The notes beneath the pieces are model-generated. The model saw nothing but the letters and a program-made list of their open reading frames with translations. It did no database searches and was not told the origin of the DNA. This document shows, piece after piece, positions 26,550 to 34,244 of a stretch of 38,246 bases of DNA. The stretch's first letter is position 1, and each line of letters begins with the position of its first letter. The position numbers were made by a program, and so were the translations under genes. Source of the stretch: Selenomonas sp. (lineage in GTDB: Bacteria > Bacillota > Negativicutes > Selenomonadales > Selenomonadaceae); NCBI GenBank assembly GCA_022773585.1, contig JALEZZ010000077.1:1-38246 (forward strand). The letters are read 5' to 3'.

Positions 26550-26564
26550 TGGATTCCGTTCTTG

Positions 26565-26573
26565 TGGTAGAAT
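26565..26573 (+). promoter_or_regulatory. Extended -10 promoter for the secreted protein gene
   Basis: TGGTAGAAT, an extended -10, about 32 bp before ATG 26605. No convincing -35. Confidence 0.5.
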
Positions 26574-26604
26574 AGATAGCAGAAGAACGAAAGGTGTGTT
26601 GTAC

Positions 26605-27090
26605 ATGAAAGTTCGATGGTTCCGATTCTGGATGGCGTCACTCTTGCTGGCGGCGATGATGATGTGTCAGCCCGCCGCGGAGGCCTCGCCGCAATATCTT
26701 GACAACAATCCGATGTACCCCGTGTCCTATTACTATGCAGACGACCGGGAGTATGTCGATCTCGAATCCTGTAATACGTACGAAGCGAAAGGCTATCAAT
26801 ACTATGGCGCGGGCTATGTCAGCTACCATGTGAATGGCGATCAAGTGACGCGCACGTACAAAGTGCGCCGCTTTCGCCAGTCCACGGACGGCGGCTCGGC
26901 ACCGGAGTACTACGATGAAACGGCAAAGAACTGGGTGAAATTGCCAGATTACGACAAAGACGCCATCACGGCGTACCTGAAGCAGTTCGGCTACAAGTCG
27001 TATATCCGGGCATACCACCCGTATGAATATTACATGTTCAAGCTCGTTTACAAGCAGGTGCACGGAGAGGCGTATCCCGACCGGCTGTAA
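26605..27090 (+). CDS. Secreted protein of unknown function (161 aa)
   Basis: The first 28 residues are a classic signal peptide: basic MKVRWFRFW, hydrophobic MASLLLAAMMM, and a cleavage site near AAEASP. The mature protein is rich in Tyr (more than 20) with repeated aromatic pairs (YYYADD, YQYYGAGYVSYH, YEYYMFK), suggesting a compact extracytoplasmic fold. It contains mature Cys in ESCNTY, and no lipobox is clear. I do not recognise the family. ATG 26605 has AAAGGTG upstream; a longer frame begins inside the divergent gene and is not used. Own promoter; the toxin-antitoxin pair follows 21 bp later. Confidence 0.8.
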   Translation: MKVRWFRFWMASLLLAAMMMCQPAAEASPQYLDNNPMYPVSYYYADDREYVDLESCNTYEAKGYQYYGAGYVSYHVNGDQVTRTYKVRRFRQSTDGGSAPEYYDETAKNWVKLPDYDKDAITAYLKQFGYKSYIRAYHPYEYYMFKLVYKQVHGEAYPDRL

Positions 27091-27111
27091 AAAGGAAGAG
27101 GGGCGGTTTTT

Positions 27112-27348
27112 ATGTTGGCAGTACAAGGCTATTATGATGGCTCGAATGTGAGGCCGTTGGAAGATATTGTGGCAAAACCCAACCAGCGTGTCATCATCAC
27201 GATTCTGGATGAGTTCGTAGAGCCCGTCAGGCAAGTGCGGAAAAAGAGCTTGCGCGGAGTTCTTGCGAAATACGCAGACCCATCTTTGGCAAAACAAGAA
27301 AAAGGGGCTTGGGAACGTGAAGCTGCAAGAAAATACGATTCTATTTGA
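27112..27348 (+). CDS. Putative antitoxin of a PIN-domain toxin-antitoxin pair
   Basis: A 78-residue protein whose first half (VQGYYDGSNVRPLEDI and NQRVIITILDEF) has the look of AF2212-type/AbrB-like antitoxins that accompany PIN toxins. The C-terminal half is basic (RQVRKKSLRGVLAKYADPSLAKQEK) and probably wraps the toxin. It starts at ATG 27112 behind GAGGGGCGG. The last 32 bases overlap the toxin gene, as expected for coupled translation. It would neutralise the toxin and repress its own operon. Confidence 0.8.
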   Translation: MLAVQGYYDGSNVRPLEDIVAKPNQRVIITILDEFVEPVRQVRKKSLRGVLAKYADPSLAKQEKGAWEREAARKYDSI

Positions 27349-27694
27349 TACGAACATGATTCTGCGCTATCTATTGAACGATCATGTGGAAATGGCAGAA
27401 CAAGCAGAAAAATATTTGAATGAAAATGATGTCGTTGTCACAGTTGAAGTGATTGCAGAAGTTGTCTATGTTCTCAAGGGCGTCTATGAACTGGAAAGAA
27501 AAGAACTTGCCGATACGATTGCGGATTTTCTCCAACTGGTTCAGTCCCGTGATATGGAAGTCTTGCAACTCGCGCTGAAGACGTATGGCGAGAAAAATCT
27601 GGATTTTGTGGATTGCGTCTTGTATGCTTATCATGAAGTGCATCATGTGACGATTGCAACGTATGATAAGAAGTTGAAAAAACTTATGAAATGA
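27317..27694 (+). CDS. PIN-domain ribonuclease toxin
   Basis: A 125-residue PIN protein. Acidic active-site positions are visible: Asp in LFDTNMILRYLL, Glu in EVIAEVVYVLKGVY and Asp in DFVDCVLYAYHEV, followed by the usual late IATYDKKLKKL. It would cleave RNA when not bound by the antitoxin. GTG at 27317 follows AAGGGG and lies within the antitoxin gene. Base use is clearly richer in A and T than in neighbouring genes, suggesting recent transfer. The CBS protein starts 18 bp downstream. Confidence 0.87.
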   Translation: MKLQENTILFDTNMILRYLLNDHVEMAEQAEKYLNENDVVVTVEVIAEVVYVLKGVYELERKELADTIADFLQLVQSRDMEVLQLALKTYGEKNLDFVDCVLYAYHEVHHVTIATYDKKLKKLMK

Positions 27695-27712
27695 TGTGGG
27701 AGGTGCAATATC

Positions 27713-28159
27713 ATGCAAGTACAAGACATCATGACGAAGAACGTGCTGACCGTCCGCCCGGAGACGACGGTGCGCGAGGTGGCGGAGATTCTCGTGAATC
27801 ACAAGATTTCGGGCGTGCCGGTCGTGGAAGAGGACGGCAGGCTCGTTGGCATCGTCAGCGAAGGCGATCTCATGAGCAAGGAGATTCTGCCCGAGCCGCC
27901 CGCGGAGTTCTGCATCCTCGGCGCCGTCATCTACTACAACGGCCTGCGTGAGTACAAGGATGCCTTCGACCGCATGGCGGCGAACACAGCAGAAGCGCTG
28001 ATGACGAAGAAAGTCGTGACCGTCAAAGCCTACGATGACATCAGCGACGTTGCGCGCATCATGCGCGACAAGCACATCAAGCGCGTGCCCGTGCTCGATG
28101 ACGAGGGCCATCTGATCGGCATCGTGAGCCGCCAGGACATCGTGAAGATGCTACTTTGA
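27713..28159 (+). CDS. Tandem CBS-domain protein
   Basis: A 148-residue protein made almost wholly of two CBS motifs: residues about 1-60 (QDIMTKNVLTVRPETTVREVAEILVNHKISGVPVVEEDGRLVGIVSEGDLM) and 90-148 (ALMTKKVVTVKAYDDISDVARIMRDKHIKRVPVLDDEGHLIGIVSRQDIV). Such pairs form a Bateman module that binds adenosyl compounds and senses energy state. No catalytic or membrane domain is attached, so it must act on a partner that cannot be named. GGGAGG precedes the ATG. Base composition is again GC-rich, unlike the toxin gene just upstream. Confidence 0.92.
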   Translation: MQVQDIMTKNVLTVRPETTVREVAEILVNHKISGVPVVEEDGRLVGIVSEGDLMSKEILPEPPAEFCILGAVIYYNGLREYKDAFDRMAANTAEALMTKKVVTVKAYDDISDVARIMRDKHIKRVPVLDDEGHLIGIVSRQDIVKMLL

Positions 28160-28169
28160 AACGCAAGGG

Positions 28170-28198
28170 GTGACAACGGCGTTGTTTTGTGGTATTCT
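28170..28198 (+). promoter_or_regulatory. Promoter of the EamA-gene leader
   Basis: GTGACA (28170-28175), 17 bp, then an extended -10 TGGTATTCT with core 28193-28198. The predicted RNA starts near 28205, about 20 nt before a terminator hairpin, so most transcripts should end early. Confidence 0.6.
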
Positions 28199-28214
28199 AC
28201 GTAACATACGGGTG

Positions 28215-28256
28215 AGCACCTACCGGCAGTCAGGCTATTCTGATTGCCGTTTTTTT
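28215..28256 (+). promoter_or_regulatory. Attenuator-like leader with intrinsic terminator before the EamA transporter gene
   Basis: CGGCAGTCAG (28224-28233) pairs with CTGATTGCCG (28240-28249) and is followed by seven T (28250-28256). The preceding bases ACGGGTGAGCACCTACCG can form a hairpin that shares the CCG at the base of the terminator. A promoter, a short leader, a terminator and then a transporter gene 50 bp on is the layout of a riboswitch or attenuator. I cannot match it to a known class. It may also simply terminate the CBS-gene transcript. Confidence 0.55.
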
Positions 28257-28305
28257 CGTCAATGGTCGGGACTTTCTGGTTCCCGTATGGAAAAAAGGAG
28301 CGCTT

Positions 28306-28728
28306 ATGAATATGTATCTGCCTGTTCTGCTCGTCGTCTTGTCAAATACATTTTACAATATTTGTGCCAAGTCGACACCGCAGGACCTGAATCCCTTTGC
28401 CTCGCTTTCCATTACGTATCTGGTCGGGGCTGCGGCGTCTATTGCTTTGTATTTCTTGACAGGGAACAGTCCGCAGCTGCTGGCGGAGTATGCAAAGCTG
28501 AATTGGAGCAGCTTTGTTCTCGGCTTTTCCGTGGTCGGGCTGGAGTCCGGCTTCATCCTCATGTACCGTGTCGGCTGGAAAATCAATACGGCGCAGGTTG
28601 TGACGAGCTTGTTGCTGGCAGTGGTACTTGTATTTGTCGGATACCTACTTTATCGGGAAGCCATTACGGCCAGCAAGATTGCTGGCATCTTGGTGTGCAT
28701 GGCCGGGCTTTATCTGCTCAACCGATGA
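28306..28728 (+). CDS. Small EamA/DMT-type membrane transporter (half-size)
   Basis: A 140-residue protein with four to five hydrophobic helices (residues 2-20, 29-50, 66-87, 96-118 and 120-138) and a conserved Glu in GLESGFILMYR. It is half the usual ten-helix EamA length, so it should function as a dimer, like the small multidrug resistance proteins. The substrate is unknown. ATG at 28306 follows AAAAAAGGAG. A hairpin of CGGGA and TCCCG lies between the leader terminator and the ribosome site. Confidence 0.85.
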   Translation: MNMYLPVLLVVLSNTFYNICAKSTPQDLNPFASLSITYLVGAAASIALYFLTGNSPQLLAEYAKLNWSSFVLGFSVVGLESGFILMYRVGWKINTAQVVTSLLLAVVLVFVGYLLYREAITASKIAGILVCMAGLYLLNR

Positions 28729-28784
28729 AGATTTTTGGGGAAATATGCGCTTTCACTGAAAGAATAAGAAACTACCGGAACCTA

Positions 28785-28813
28785 TTGAAGGTGTCCGACA
28801 GTTTTTGTATAAT
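28785..28813 (+). promoter_or_regulatory. Promoter of the D-Ala-D-Ala carboxypeptidase gene
   Basis: TTGAAG (28785-28790), 17 bp, perfect TATAAT (28808-28813), about 46 bp before the TTG start. Confidence 0.8.
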
Positions 28814-28859
28814 GGGAGTGTTTTGAAATCGAAAACTTTGGATAAGGAAAGGATTTGTT

Positions 28860-30008
28860 TTGCGAAGGATTTGCTTGGTTGCCATCGTCCTCTGCTTGCT
28901 CTGCGTGCTGACGGGGGCAGCAGCGGCCGCCGAGGCGGAACCACCCGTTATCGCGGCGGAGTCGGCCATTGTCGTCGAGGCTTCGACGGGGCGCGTCGTT
29001 TATGAGAAGAATGCGGACATGCAGAGCTCACCAGCCAGCATGACGAAGATGATGACGTGCCTGCTCGCGCTCGACGAGCTCGGACGCCATCAGGACGTCA
29101 TGATTTCAAAGAATGCTGCCGAGACGGAGGACGTGCCGCTCGGCCTCGCGGCAGGCGACGTCTTTTCCGCCGACGAGCTCCTGCGCGGCATGATGCTCGC
29201 GTCGGACAACGGCGCGGCCGTCGCGATTGCCGAAGCGTCGGCAGGCTCGGTCGGCAAGTTCGTCGCGCAGATGAACGAAGAAGCGGCGAAACTCGACATG
29301 AAGGACACGCATTTCGCGAATCCGAACGGTCTGACGCTGCCGGGCCACTATTCGACGGCGCGCGACATGGCGAAGCTTGCGCGCTATGCGATGACGAAGA
29401 AGGAGTTCCGCGACATCGTCGGCATCCAGCAGGCGCCCGTGCGCTGGTCGCTGCCGAAGAATAAGGTGCTGATGGTCGAGAATTCGAACAAATTGCTTGG
29501 CCATTACGACGGCATGACGGGCATCAAGACGGGCTGGACGATGGCGGCGGGCGGCTGCCTCGCAGCGTCGGCGAAACGCAACGGCCTCGAGCTCATCGCC
29601 GTTGTCATGAAGGCGCCGGACGCGCATGTGCGCTTTGATGATGCGCGCAAGTTGCTCGATTATGGCTTCGCGCAGACAAAGCTCAAGCGGGGCATCCGCC
29701 GCGACCACCTGAAAAAATCGGTCTGGGTTCGCGGCGGGACGCAGGCGACGGTTGCCGTGCATCCCGTCGAGGACGTGAACTATCCCCTCATCGGCGGCGA
29801 AGACCCGAAGCGCTACACGGTCACGTACGACCTGCCGAAAGTGATTGACGCTCCTGTCAAGGATGGCACGGTTGTTGGCAAGCTCGTCCTGCGTTATGAC
29901 GGCAAGCCTGTCGGCTCCGTCGATCTCGCAGCGGAAAAAGCCGACAAAGGATTTTCCGTCGGTTCGTCCCTTGTCGCGATTTTTGGCTGGATGCTGCCGC
30001 GCCTCTGA
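28860..30008 (+). CDS. D-alanyl-D-alanine carboxypeptidase (low-molecular-mass PBP, DacA/DacF type)
   Basis: A 382-residue penicillin-binding protein that trims the terminal D-Ala of peptidoglycan stem peptides. A signal peptide covers about residues 1-24 (LVAIVLCLLCVLTGAAAAAEA). The catalytic triad of motifs is complete: SxxK as SMTK (about residue 60), SxN as SDN, and KTG as KTGW. The C-terminal domain (about 270-350) is the beta-rich PBP5 stalk, and the last residues (SSLVAIFGWMLPRL) form a weak membrane anchor. TTG at 28860 has GGAAAGGA six bases upstream. Single gene with its own promoter, followed by the tRNA promoter. Confidence 0.94.
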   Translation: MRRICLVAIVLCLLCVLTGAAAAAEAEPPVIAAESAIVVEASTGRVVYEKNADMQSSPASMTKMMTCLLALDELGRHQDVMISKNAAETEDVPLGLAAGDVFSADELLRGMMLASDNGAAVAIAEASAGSVGKFVAQMNEEAAKLDMKDTHFANPNGLTLPGHYSTARDMAKLARYAMTKKEFRDIVGIQQAPVRWSLPKNKVLMVENSNKLLGHYDGMTGIKTGWTMAAGGCLAASAKRNGLELIAVVMKAPDAHVRFDDARKLLDYGFAQTKLKRGIRRDHLKKSVWVRGGTQATVAVHPVEDVNYPLIGGEDPKRYTVTYDLPKVIDAPVKDGTVVGKLVLRYDGKPVGSVDLAAEKADKGFSVGSSLVAIFGWMLPRL

Positions 30009-30031
30009 GCTTCAAAATACTGTGCGGACGG

Positions 30032-30061
30032 TTGACGCAGCGCTGTTTTTCTTGCTATAAT
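30032..30061 (+). promoter_or_regulatory. tRNA-Leu promoter
   Basis: TTGACG (30032-30037), 18 bp, TATAAT (30056-30061) preceded by TGC, so both -35 and extended -10 are good. It is about 13 bp from the mature tRNA. Confidence 0.85.
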
Positions 30062-30073
30062 GGGAACGTTCCT

Positions 30074-30158
30074 GCGGATGTGGCGGAACTGGCAGACGCG
30101 CTGGATTTAGGATCCAGTGCCGCAAGGCGTATGGGTTCGACCCCCTTCATCCGCACCA
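30074..30158 (+). tRNA. tRNA-Leu (anticodon UAG)
   Basis: Acceptor GCGGATG (30074-30080) pairs with CATCCGC (30148-30154), followed by the discriminator A and an encoded CCA. The anticodon stem CTGGA/TCCAG encloses the loop TTTAGGA with TAG at 30108-30110. A long class II variable arm (GCC GCAA GGC) and the T loop GGGTTCGACCC complete a typical leucine tRNA. Confidence 0.97.
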
Positions 30159-30168
30159 GAAAATCTCA

Positions 30169-30200
30169 CGGCACGCCTGCAACGGGCATGCCGTTTCTTG
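30169..30200 (+). terminator. Hairpin after tRNA-Leu, probable terminator
   Basis: CGGCA (30169-30173) and TGCCG (30189-30193) with an inner GCC/GGC stem and then TTTCTTG. The stem is short and the T-run broken, so read-through into uvrC is likely. Confidence 0.45.
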
Positions 30201-30222
30201 CTATATGGAGAAGTTTCATCGC

Positions 30223-32058
30223 ATGGAAGAAAGAGTCATCCCCGAGGTCGTCCGGGAAAAACTGAAGCTCCTGCCCGAGAATCCCGGCGTCTACATCATG
30301 AAGGACGCGGCGGGCAAGATCATCTACGTCGGCAAGGCCATCGTGCTGAAGAACCGCGTGCGTCAGTATTTCCAGAGCCAGCGCAATCACACGCCGAAAG
30401 TCCGCGCGATGGTCGCGAAGGTCGCGGATTTCGAATTCATCATGACGGCGAGCGAGGTCGAGGCGCTGATCCTCGAGTGCAACCTCATCAAGAAGCATCG
30501 GCCGCGCTACAACATCAGCCTGAAGGACGACAAGTCGTATCCCTATGTCAAAGTCACGCTGCAGGATGATTTTCCGCGCGTCTTCCTGACGCACCGCATC
30601 GTGAAGGACGGCGCGCGCTATTTCGGCCCGTATACAAATGTGACAGCCGTGCATGAAAGCCTGAAGCTCCTGCGGCGGCTCTTTCCGCTACGGAACTGCA
30701 AGACGCTTCAGGATCGGCCATGCCTCGAGTACCACATCAAGCGCTGCCTCGCGCCGTGTGCGGGCAAGATTTCGAAAGAGGAATACGACGGGATGATCCG
30801 TTCCGTGCTGCTGTTCCTTGAAGGGCGCACGGCTGACGTCGAAAAAGAACTCGAATACCGCATGAGGAAGGCGGCGGAAGCATATCATTTCGAGCTCGCG
30901 GCACGCTTGCGCGACCAGCTTGCGGCGGTCAAGAAAGTCGCCGAGAAGCAGAACATCGTGACGGGCGCGGGCGACCAGGACGCCATCGGCATGGCGCGGT
31001 CGGAAATCGGCGTCTGCGTGCAGATCTTCTTCATCCGCTCGGGCAAGATGATCGGCCGCGAGCACTTCCTGCTGCAGGGCAGCGAGGACGAGTCGGACGA
31101 GGCATTGCTTTCGGCGTTCCTCCAGCAGTATTATCATCGTGCGACGTTCATCCCGCGCGAAATCCTGCTGCCGATGGAGCTCACGGAAGTCTCGCTGCTC
31201 GAAACGTGGCTCGCCAAGAAAAAAAACGCGAAAGTCGAACTACTTGTCCCGCAGCGCGGCACGAAGCACGACATCGTCGCGATGGCGGCCAGCAACGCCG
31301 AAAAATTTCTTTCCGATGAGGCCGCGCGCATCCGGCAGGCGAACGCGCAGACGCTCGGCGCCGTCGAGGAACTCGGCCGCTACCTCGGGCTCAAGAATCC
31401 GCCGAACCGCATGGAGTGCTTCGATATTTCGCATATCCAGGGCTCGGAGACCGTCGCTTCGATGGTCGTTTTTGAGGGCGGCTTGCCGAAGAAATCAGAT
31501 TACCGCCGCTTCAAGATCAACAGCACGGAAGGGAAGCCCGACGACTTCCTCTCGATGCGCGAGGTCACGCAGCGGCGCTATGGCGACCTGCCGGAGTCAG
31601 AGCTCCCAGACCTCATCGTCATCGACGGCGGCAAGGGGCAGCTCTCGTCGGCGCTGGAAATCATCCGCGGCGCAGGGCACAAAGATGTGCCGGTCGTCGG
31701 TCTCGCGAAGCAGTTCGAGCTCGTGTTCCGCGAGGGCGAGAGCGACCCCGTCGTCCTGCCGCGCCACAGCCAGGCGCTCTACCTCATCGAGCGCATTCGC
31801 GACGAGGCGCACCGCTTTGCCATCACGTATCACCGCAATCTGCGCGGCAAGCGCAACCTCGTCTCGGTGCTCGACCACATCGTCGGCATCGGCCCCGCGC
31901 GCCGCAAGTCGCTCTGGAACACATTTGGCACGATGGCTAAAATCAAGGCCGCGAGCATCGACGAGCTCGCGCAGGCGCCGGGCATGAACCGTCCGGCCGC
32001 CGAAGCCGTCTATCAATTTTTCGCCGCACAGCGCGCATGGAAAGGAGAGCATGCATGA
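30223..32058 (+). CDS. uvrC: Excinuclease ABC subunit C
   Basis: The nucleotide-excision-repair endonuclease that cuts on both sides of a lesion in the UvrB-DNA complex. The 611-residue length is standard. The N-terminal GIY-YIG nuclease has NPGVYIMKDAAGKIIYVGKA; a UVR motif for UvrB contact lies near residues 195-230; the C-terminal RNase-H-like nuclease has MECFDISHIQGSETVASMVVFEGG and PDLIVIDGGKGQLSSA; two helix-hairpin-helix motifs end the protein. An ATG at 30205 would add six residues, but GGAG at 30207-30210 serves ATG 30223. Its stop overlaps the ATG of the next gene. Confidence 0.97.
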   Translation: MEERVIPEVVREKLKLLPENPGVYIMKDAAGKIIYVGKAIVLKNRVRQYFQSQRNHTPKVRAMVAKVADFEFIMTASEVEALILECNLIKKHRPRYNISLKDDKSYPYVKVTLQDDFPRVFLTHRIVKDGARYFGPYTNVTAVHESLKLLRRLFPLRNCKTLQDRPCLEYHIKRCLAPCAGKISKEEYDGMIRSVLLFLEGRTADVEKELEYRMRKAAEAYHFELAARLRDQLAAVKKVAEKQNIVTGAGDQDAIGMARSEIGVCVQIFFIRSGKMIGREHFLLQGSEDESDEALLSAFLQQYYHRATFIPREILLPMELTEVSLLETWLAKKKNAKVELLVPQRGTKHDIVAMAASNAEKFLSDEAARIRQANAQTLGAVEELGRYLGLKNPPNRMECFDISHIQGSETVASMVVFEGGLPKKSDYRRFKINSTEGKPDDFLSMREVTQRRYGDLPESELPDLIVIDGGKGQLSSALEIIRGAGHKDVPVVGLAKQFELVFREGESDPVVLPRHSQALYLIERIRDEAHRFAITYHRNLRGKRNLVSVLDHIVGIGPARRKSLWNTFGTMAKIKAASIDELAQAPGMNRPAAEAVYQFFAAQRAWKGEHA

Positions 32059-32942
32059 CATATACCGATTTACATATCCACTCGCTCGTCTCCGACGGCA
32101 GCATGACGCCGGAAGAGATTGCTGCGTATGCAAAGAAGCGCGGCCTCTCGGCTTTCGCGCTGACGGACCACGACAACATCGCAGGCGACGTGGCGGCCGA
32201 AAAAGCGGCGCGCGAGCTCGGCCTCGGCTTCGTGCCCGGGATGGAGCTTTCCGTGCGCTTTCATGGGCGCAAGCTCCATATCGTCTGCCTCGGCTTTGAC
32301 CGCGAACATCCGGCGTTTCAGAAATTCTACAAAAAAGTGCGCGCTTCGAAAGAGGCAAAGATTCATGAAATCGTCTCGTTCGTGCGCGCGCGCGGCATCA
32401 AGATCACGATGGAGGACGTCGAGCGCTTTGCCTACGGCCTTGCGGATCGTTATGCCATCATGCGCTATCTCGTCTCGCTCCATCTCTACGAGCACGCGCA
32501 GCCGCTCTGGGACAACTACCTCGATCCGGCCGTCCATGCCCTTGGCCTCGACGGCATCATCGAGCCCGAGGAAGCGCTGCCCATCATTCACGAAGCGGGC
32601 GGCATCACATCGCTCGCGCATTTCCACAAGCGCATCGGCCTCAAGGGCATGACGCGCGACGAGCAGGAGGCGGCCGTCGCCGAGCTCCACGCGCTCGGCC
32701 TCGACGGCATGGAGTGCTGGTATCCGAACTACACGGAGGACGACCGCGCCTTTGCTGCGCACCTCATCGAAACTTATGACCTGCTGCCGACGGCAGGTAC
32801 GGATTTTCACGGCACGAACCGGCCGGAAATCGACATGGGGAGCGGTCTCGGAACGGAACTTGCTATCCCGGGCCGCATCTTCTCTGGCGTCACGGCGCGC
32901 GTGAAAAAATTTATTCGGCCGAAGCAGGAAGAAATGGAATGA
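32055..32942 (+). CDS. PHP-domain phosphoesterase (TrpH/YciV-like)
   Basis: A 295-residue cytoplasmic metal-dependent phosphoesterase. Metal-binding residues are visible in YTDLHIHSLVSDGSMTPEE (HxH), ALTDHDNIAG, a Glu in GMELSVRF, AHFHKRIG and the late GTDFHG. Relatives hydrolyse 3',5'-nucleoside bisphosphates or short oligonucleotides; the activity here is inferred. The start ATG overlaps the uvrC stop as ATGA, behind AAAGGAGAG, so it is coupled to uvrC. Confidence 0.9.
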   Translation: MTYTDLHIHSLVSDGSMTPEEIAAYAKKRGLSAFALTDHDNIAGDVAAEKAARELGLGFVPGMELSVRFHGRKLHIVCLGFDREHPAFQKFYKKVRASKEAKIHEIVSFVRARGIKITMEDVERFAYGLADRYAIMRYLVSLHLYEHAQPLWDNYLDPAVHALGLDGIIEPEEALPIIHEAGGITSLAHFHKRIGLKGMTRDEQEAAVAELHALGLDGMECWYPNYTEDDRAFAAHLIETYDLLPTAGTDFHGTNRPEIDMGSGLGTELAIPGRIFSGVTARVKKFIRPKQEEME

Positions 32943-32991
32943 CCGGATATAACCTCTATTGATGGTAAAATAGAAATTGTGTATTTTTTCG

Positions 32992-33020
32992 TTGCTTTTT
33001 CGACGACAGTTTGCTATAAT
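32992..33020 (+). promoter_or_regulatory. mdh promoter
   Basis: TTGCTT (32992-32997), 17 bp, then TGCTATAAT, an extended perfect -10 with core 33015-33020. It leaves a leader of about 115 nt with a GGCC/GGCC hairpin and two tiny open frames. Confidence 0.8.
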
Positions 33021-33141
33021 CAAGACGTAGAAAATCACAGGGCCGAGCTCAGAGGCCGGCCGCGTGACAGAAGAAGATGGAGCGTTCCTCATGGTTCAGT
33101 TGAGAGATGCGTCGTCTAGCTTTAAGGAGGCTGTTTGAATT

Positions 33142-34110
33142 ATGAAAGTAACAGTTGTTGGTGCAGGTAATGTCGGTGCTACGGTCGCAAACGTCCTCGC
33201 GCAGAAGAACTTTGCCAGCGAAGTCGTCCTCGTCGATATCAAGGAAGGCGTTTCCGAAGGCAAGGCTATGGACATCATGCAGACGGCACATCTGCTGAAC
33301 TTCGACACGACGGTCATGGGCGTCACGGCGAAGATCGGCGATGAGGAAGGTTACGCTCCGACGGCTGGCTCCGACGTCGTCGTCATCACCTCTGGCATGC
33401 CGCGCAAGCCGGGCATGAGCCGCGAAGACCTCATCGGCGTCAACGCGAAGATCGTCAAGAGCGTTGTCGACCAGGCCCTCAAGTATTCCCCGGACGCCAT
33501 TTTCATCATCATCTCGAACCCGATGGATGCTATGACGTTCCTCACGCTCAAAGATAGCAAGCTTCCGCGCAACCGCGTCATCGGCCAGGGCGGCATGCTC
33601 GACAGCAGCCGTTTCCGTTATTTCCTCAGCAAAGCCCTCCAGAAGGCTGGCTATCCGGCAACCCCGACGGACATCGACGGCATGGTCATCGGCGGCCACA
33701 GCGACAAGACGATGGTTCCTCTGACGAGCGTTGCTACGTATCGCGGCATCCCTGTCAAAGAGCTCCTCACGGCTGACCAGCTCAAGGAAGCTGTCGAGTC
33801 CACGAAAGTCGGCGGCGCTACGCTGACGAAGCTCCTCGGCACGTCCGCTTGGTATGCTCCGGGCGCTGCTGCTGCAGCTATGGTCGAGGCCATCGCTCTC
33901 GATGCCAAGAAGCTCATCCCGTGCTGCGTCTACCTCGACGGCGAGTACGGCGAGAAAGACCTCTGCATCGGCGTTCCGGTCATGCTTGGCAAGAACGGCG
34001 TCGAGAAGATTGTCGAGTACAAGCTCGATGGCGACGAGAAAGCCAAGTTCGACGAGTCCGTCCAGGCAGCTCGCAACACGAACTCCAAGCTCGGCGACGC
34101 ACTCAAATAA
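33142..34110 (+). CDS. mdh: Malate dehydrogenase (LDH-like type)
   Basis: Interconverts malate and oxaloacetate with NAD(H). The 322-residue length fits the type 3 LDH-like MDH. The nucleotide-binding loop is VVGAGNVGATVA at residues 5-16. The substrate loop MPRKPGMSREDL carries the Arg that separates malate from lactate dehydrogenases. ISNPMDAMT and the catalytic His in IGGHSDKTMVPL follow. AAGGAGG sits directly upstream of the ATG. The codons are of the highly expressed kind (few rare codons). In this group it would serve the reductive branch to succinate and propionate. Confidence 0.95.
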   Translation: MKVTVVGAGNVGATVANVLAQKNFASEVVLVDIKEGVSEGKAMDIMQTAHLLNFDTTVMGVTAKIGDEEGYAPTAGSDVVVITSGMPRKPGMSREDLIGVNAKIVKSVVDQALKYSPDAIFIIISNPMDAMTFLTLKDSKLPRNRVIGQGGMLDSSRFRYFLSKALQKAGYPATPTDIDGMVIGGHSDKTMVPLTSVATYRGIPVKELLTADQLKEAVESTKVGGATLTKLLGTSAWYAPGAAAAAMVEAIALDAKKLIPCCVYLDGEYGEKDLCIGVPVMLGKNGVEKIVEYKLDGDEKAKFDESVQAARNTNSKLGDALK

Positions 34111-34122
34111 TTGCCCGTTCCG

Positions 34123-34175
34123 CTGATACCTTTGTTATCAGTCGTTGTTCACTCCACTGATACCTTTGTTGTCAG
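34123..34175 (+). repeat. Two tandem copies of a small hairpin after mdh
   Basis: CTGATACCTTTGTTATCAG (34123-34141) and CTGATACCTTTGTTGTCAG (34157-34175) are direct repeats. Each folds into a 6-bp stem with the same loop; the single A-to-G difference turns a U-A pair into U-G and keeps the stem. They precede the main terminator. Confidence 0.7.
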
Positions 34176-34194
34176 CACCTTCTTTTACAGGAAG

Positions 34195-34221
34195 CCTCCC
34201 TCCCAATCGAGGGAGGTTTTT
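34195..34221 (+). terminator. Intrinsic terminator after mdh
   Basis: CCTCCCTC (34195-34202) pairs with GAGGGAGG (34209-34216), followed by TTTTT. Confidence 0.9.
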
Positions 34222-34244
34222 CTATTTCGAAAGGAGTTTTATGG

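Noticed and set aside
28200..28260. Guanidine (ykkC, mini-ykkC) or preQ1 riboswitch upstream of the EamA gene
   Set aside because: None of the conserved bases of those classes could be found; only the attenuator layout is kept as a finding.
28170..28826. Open frame of 218 codons overlapping the EamA gene in another frame
   Set aside because: It starts within the leader and terminator region, lacks a ribosome site and has no recognisable features, while the EamA frame has clear helices and a good ribosome site.
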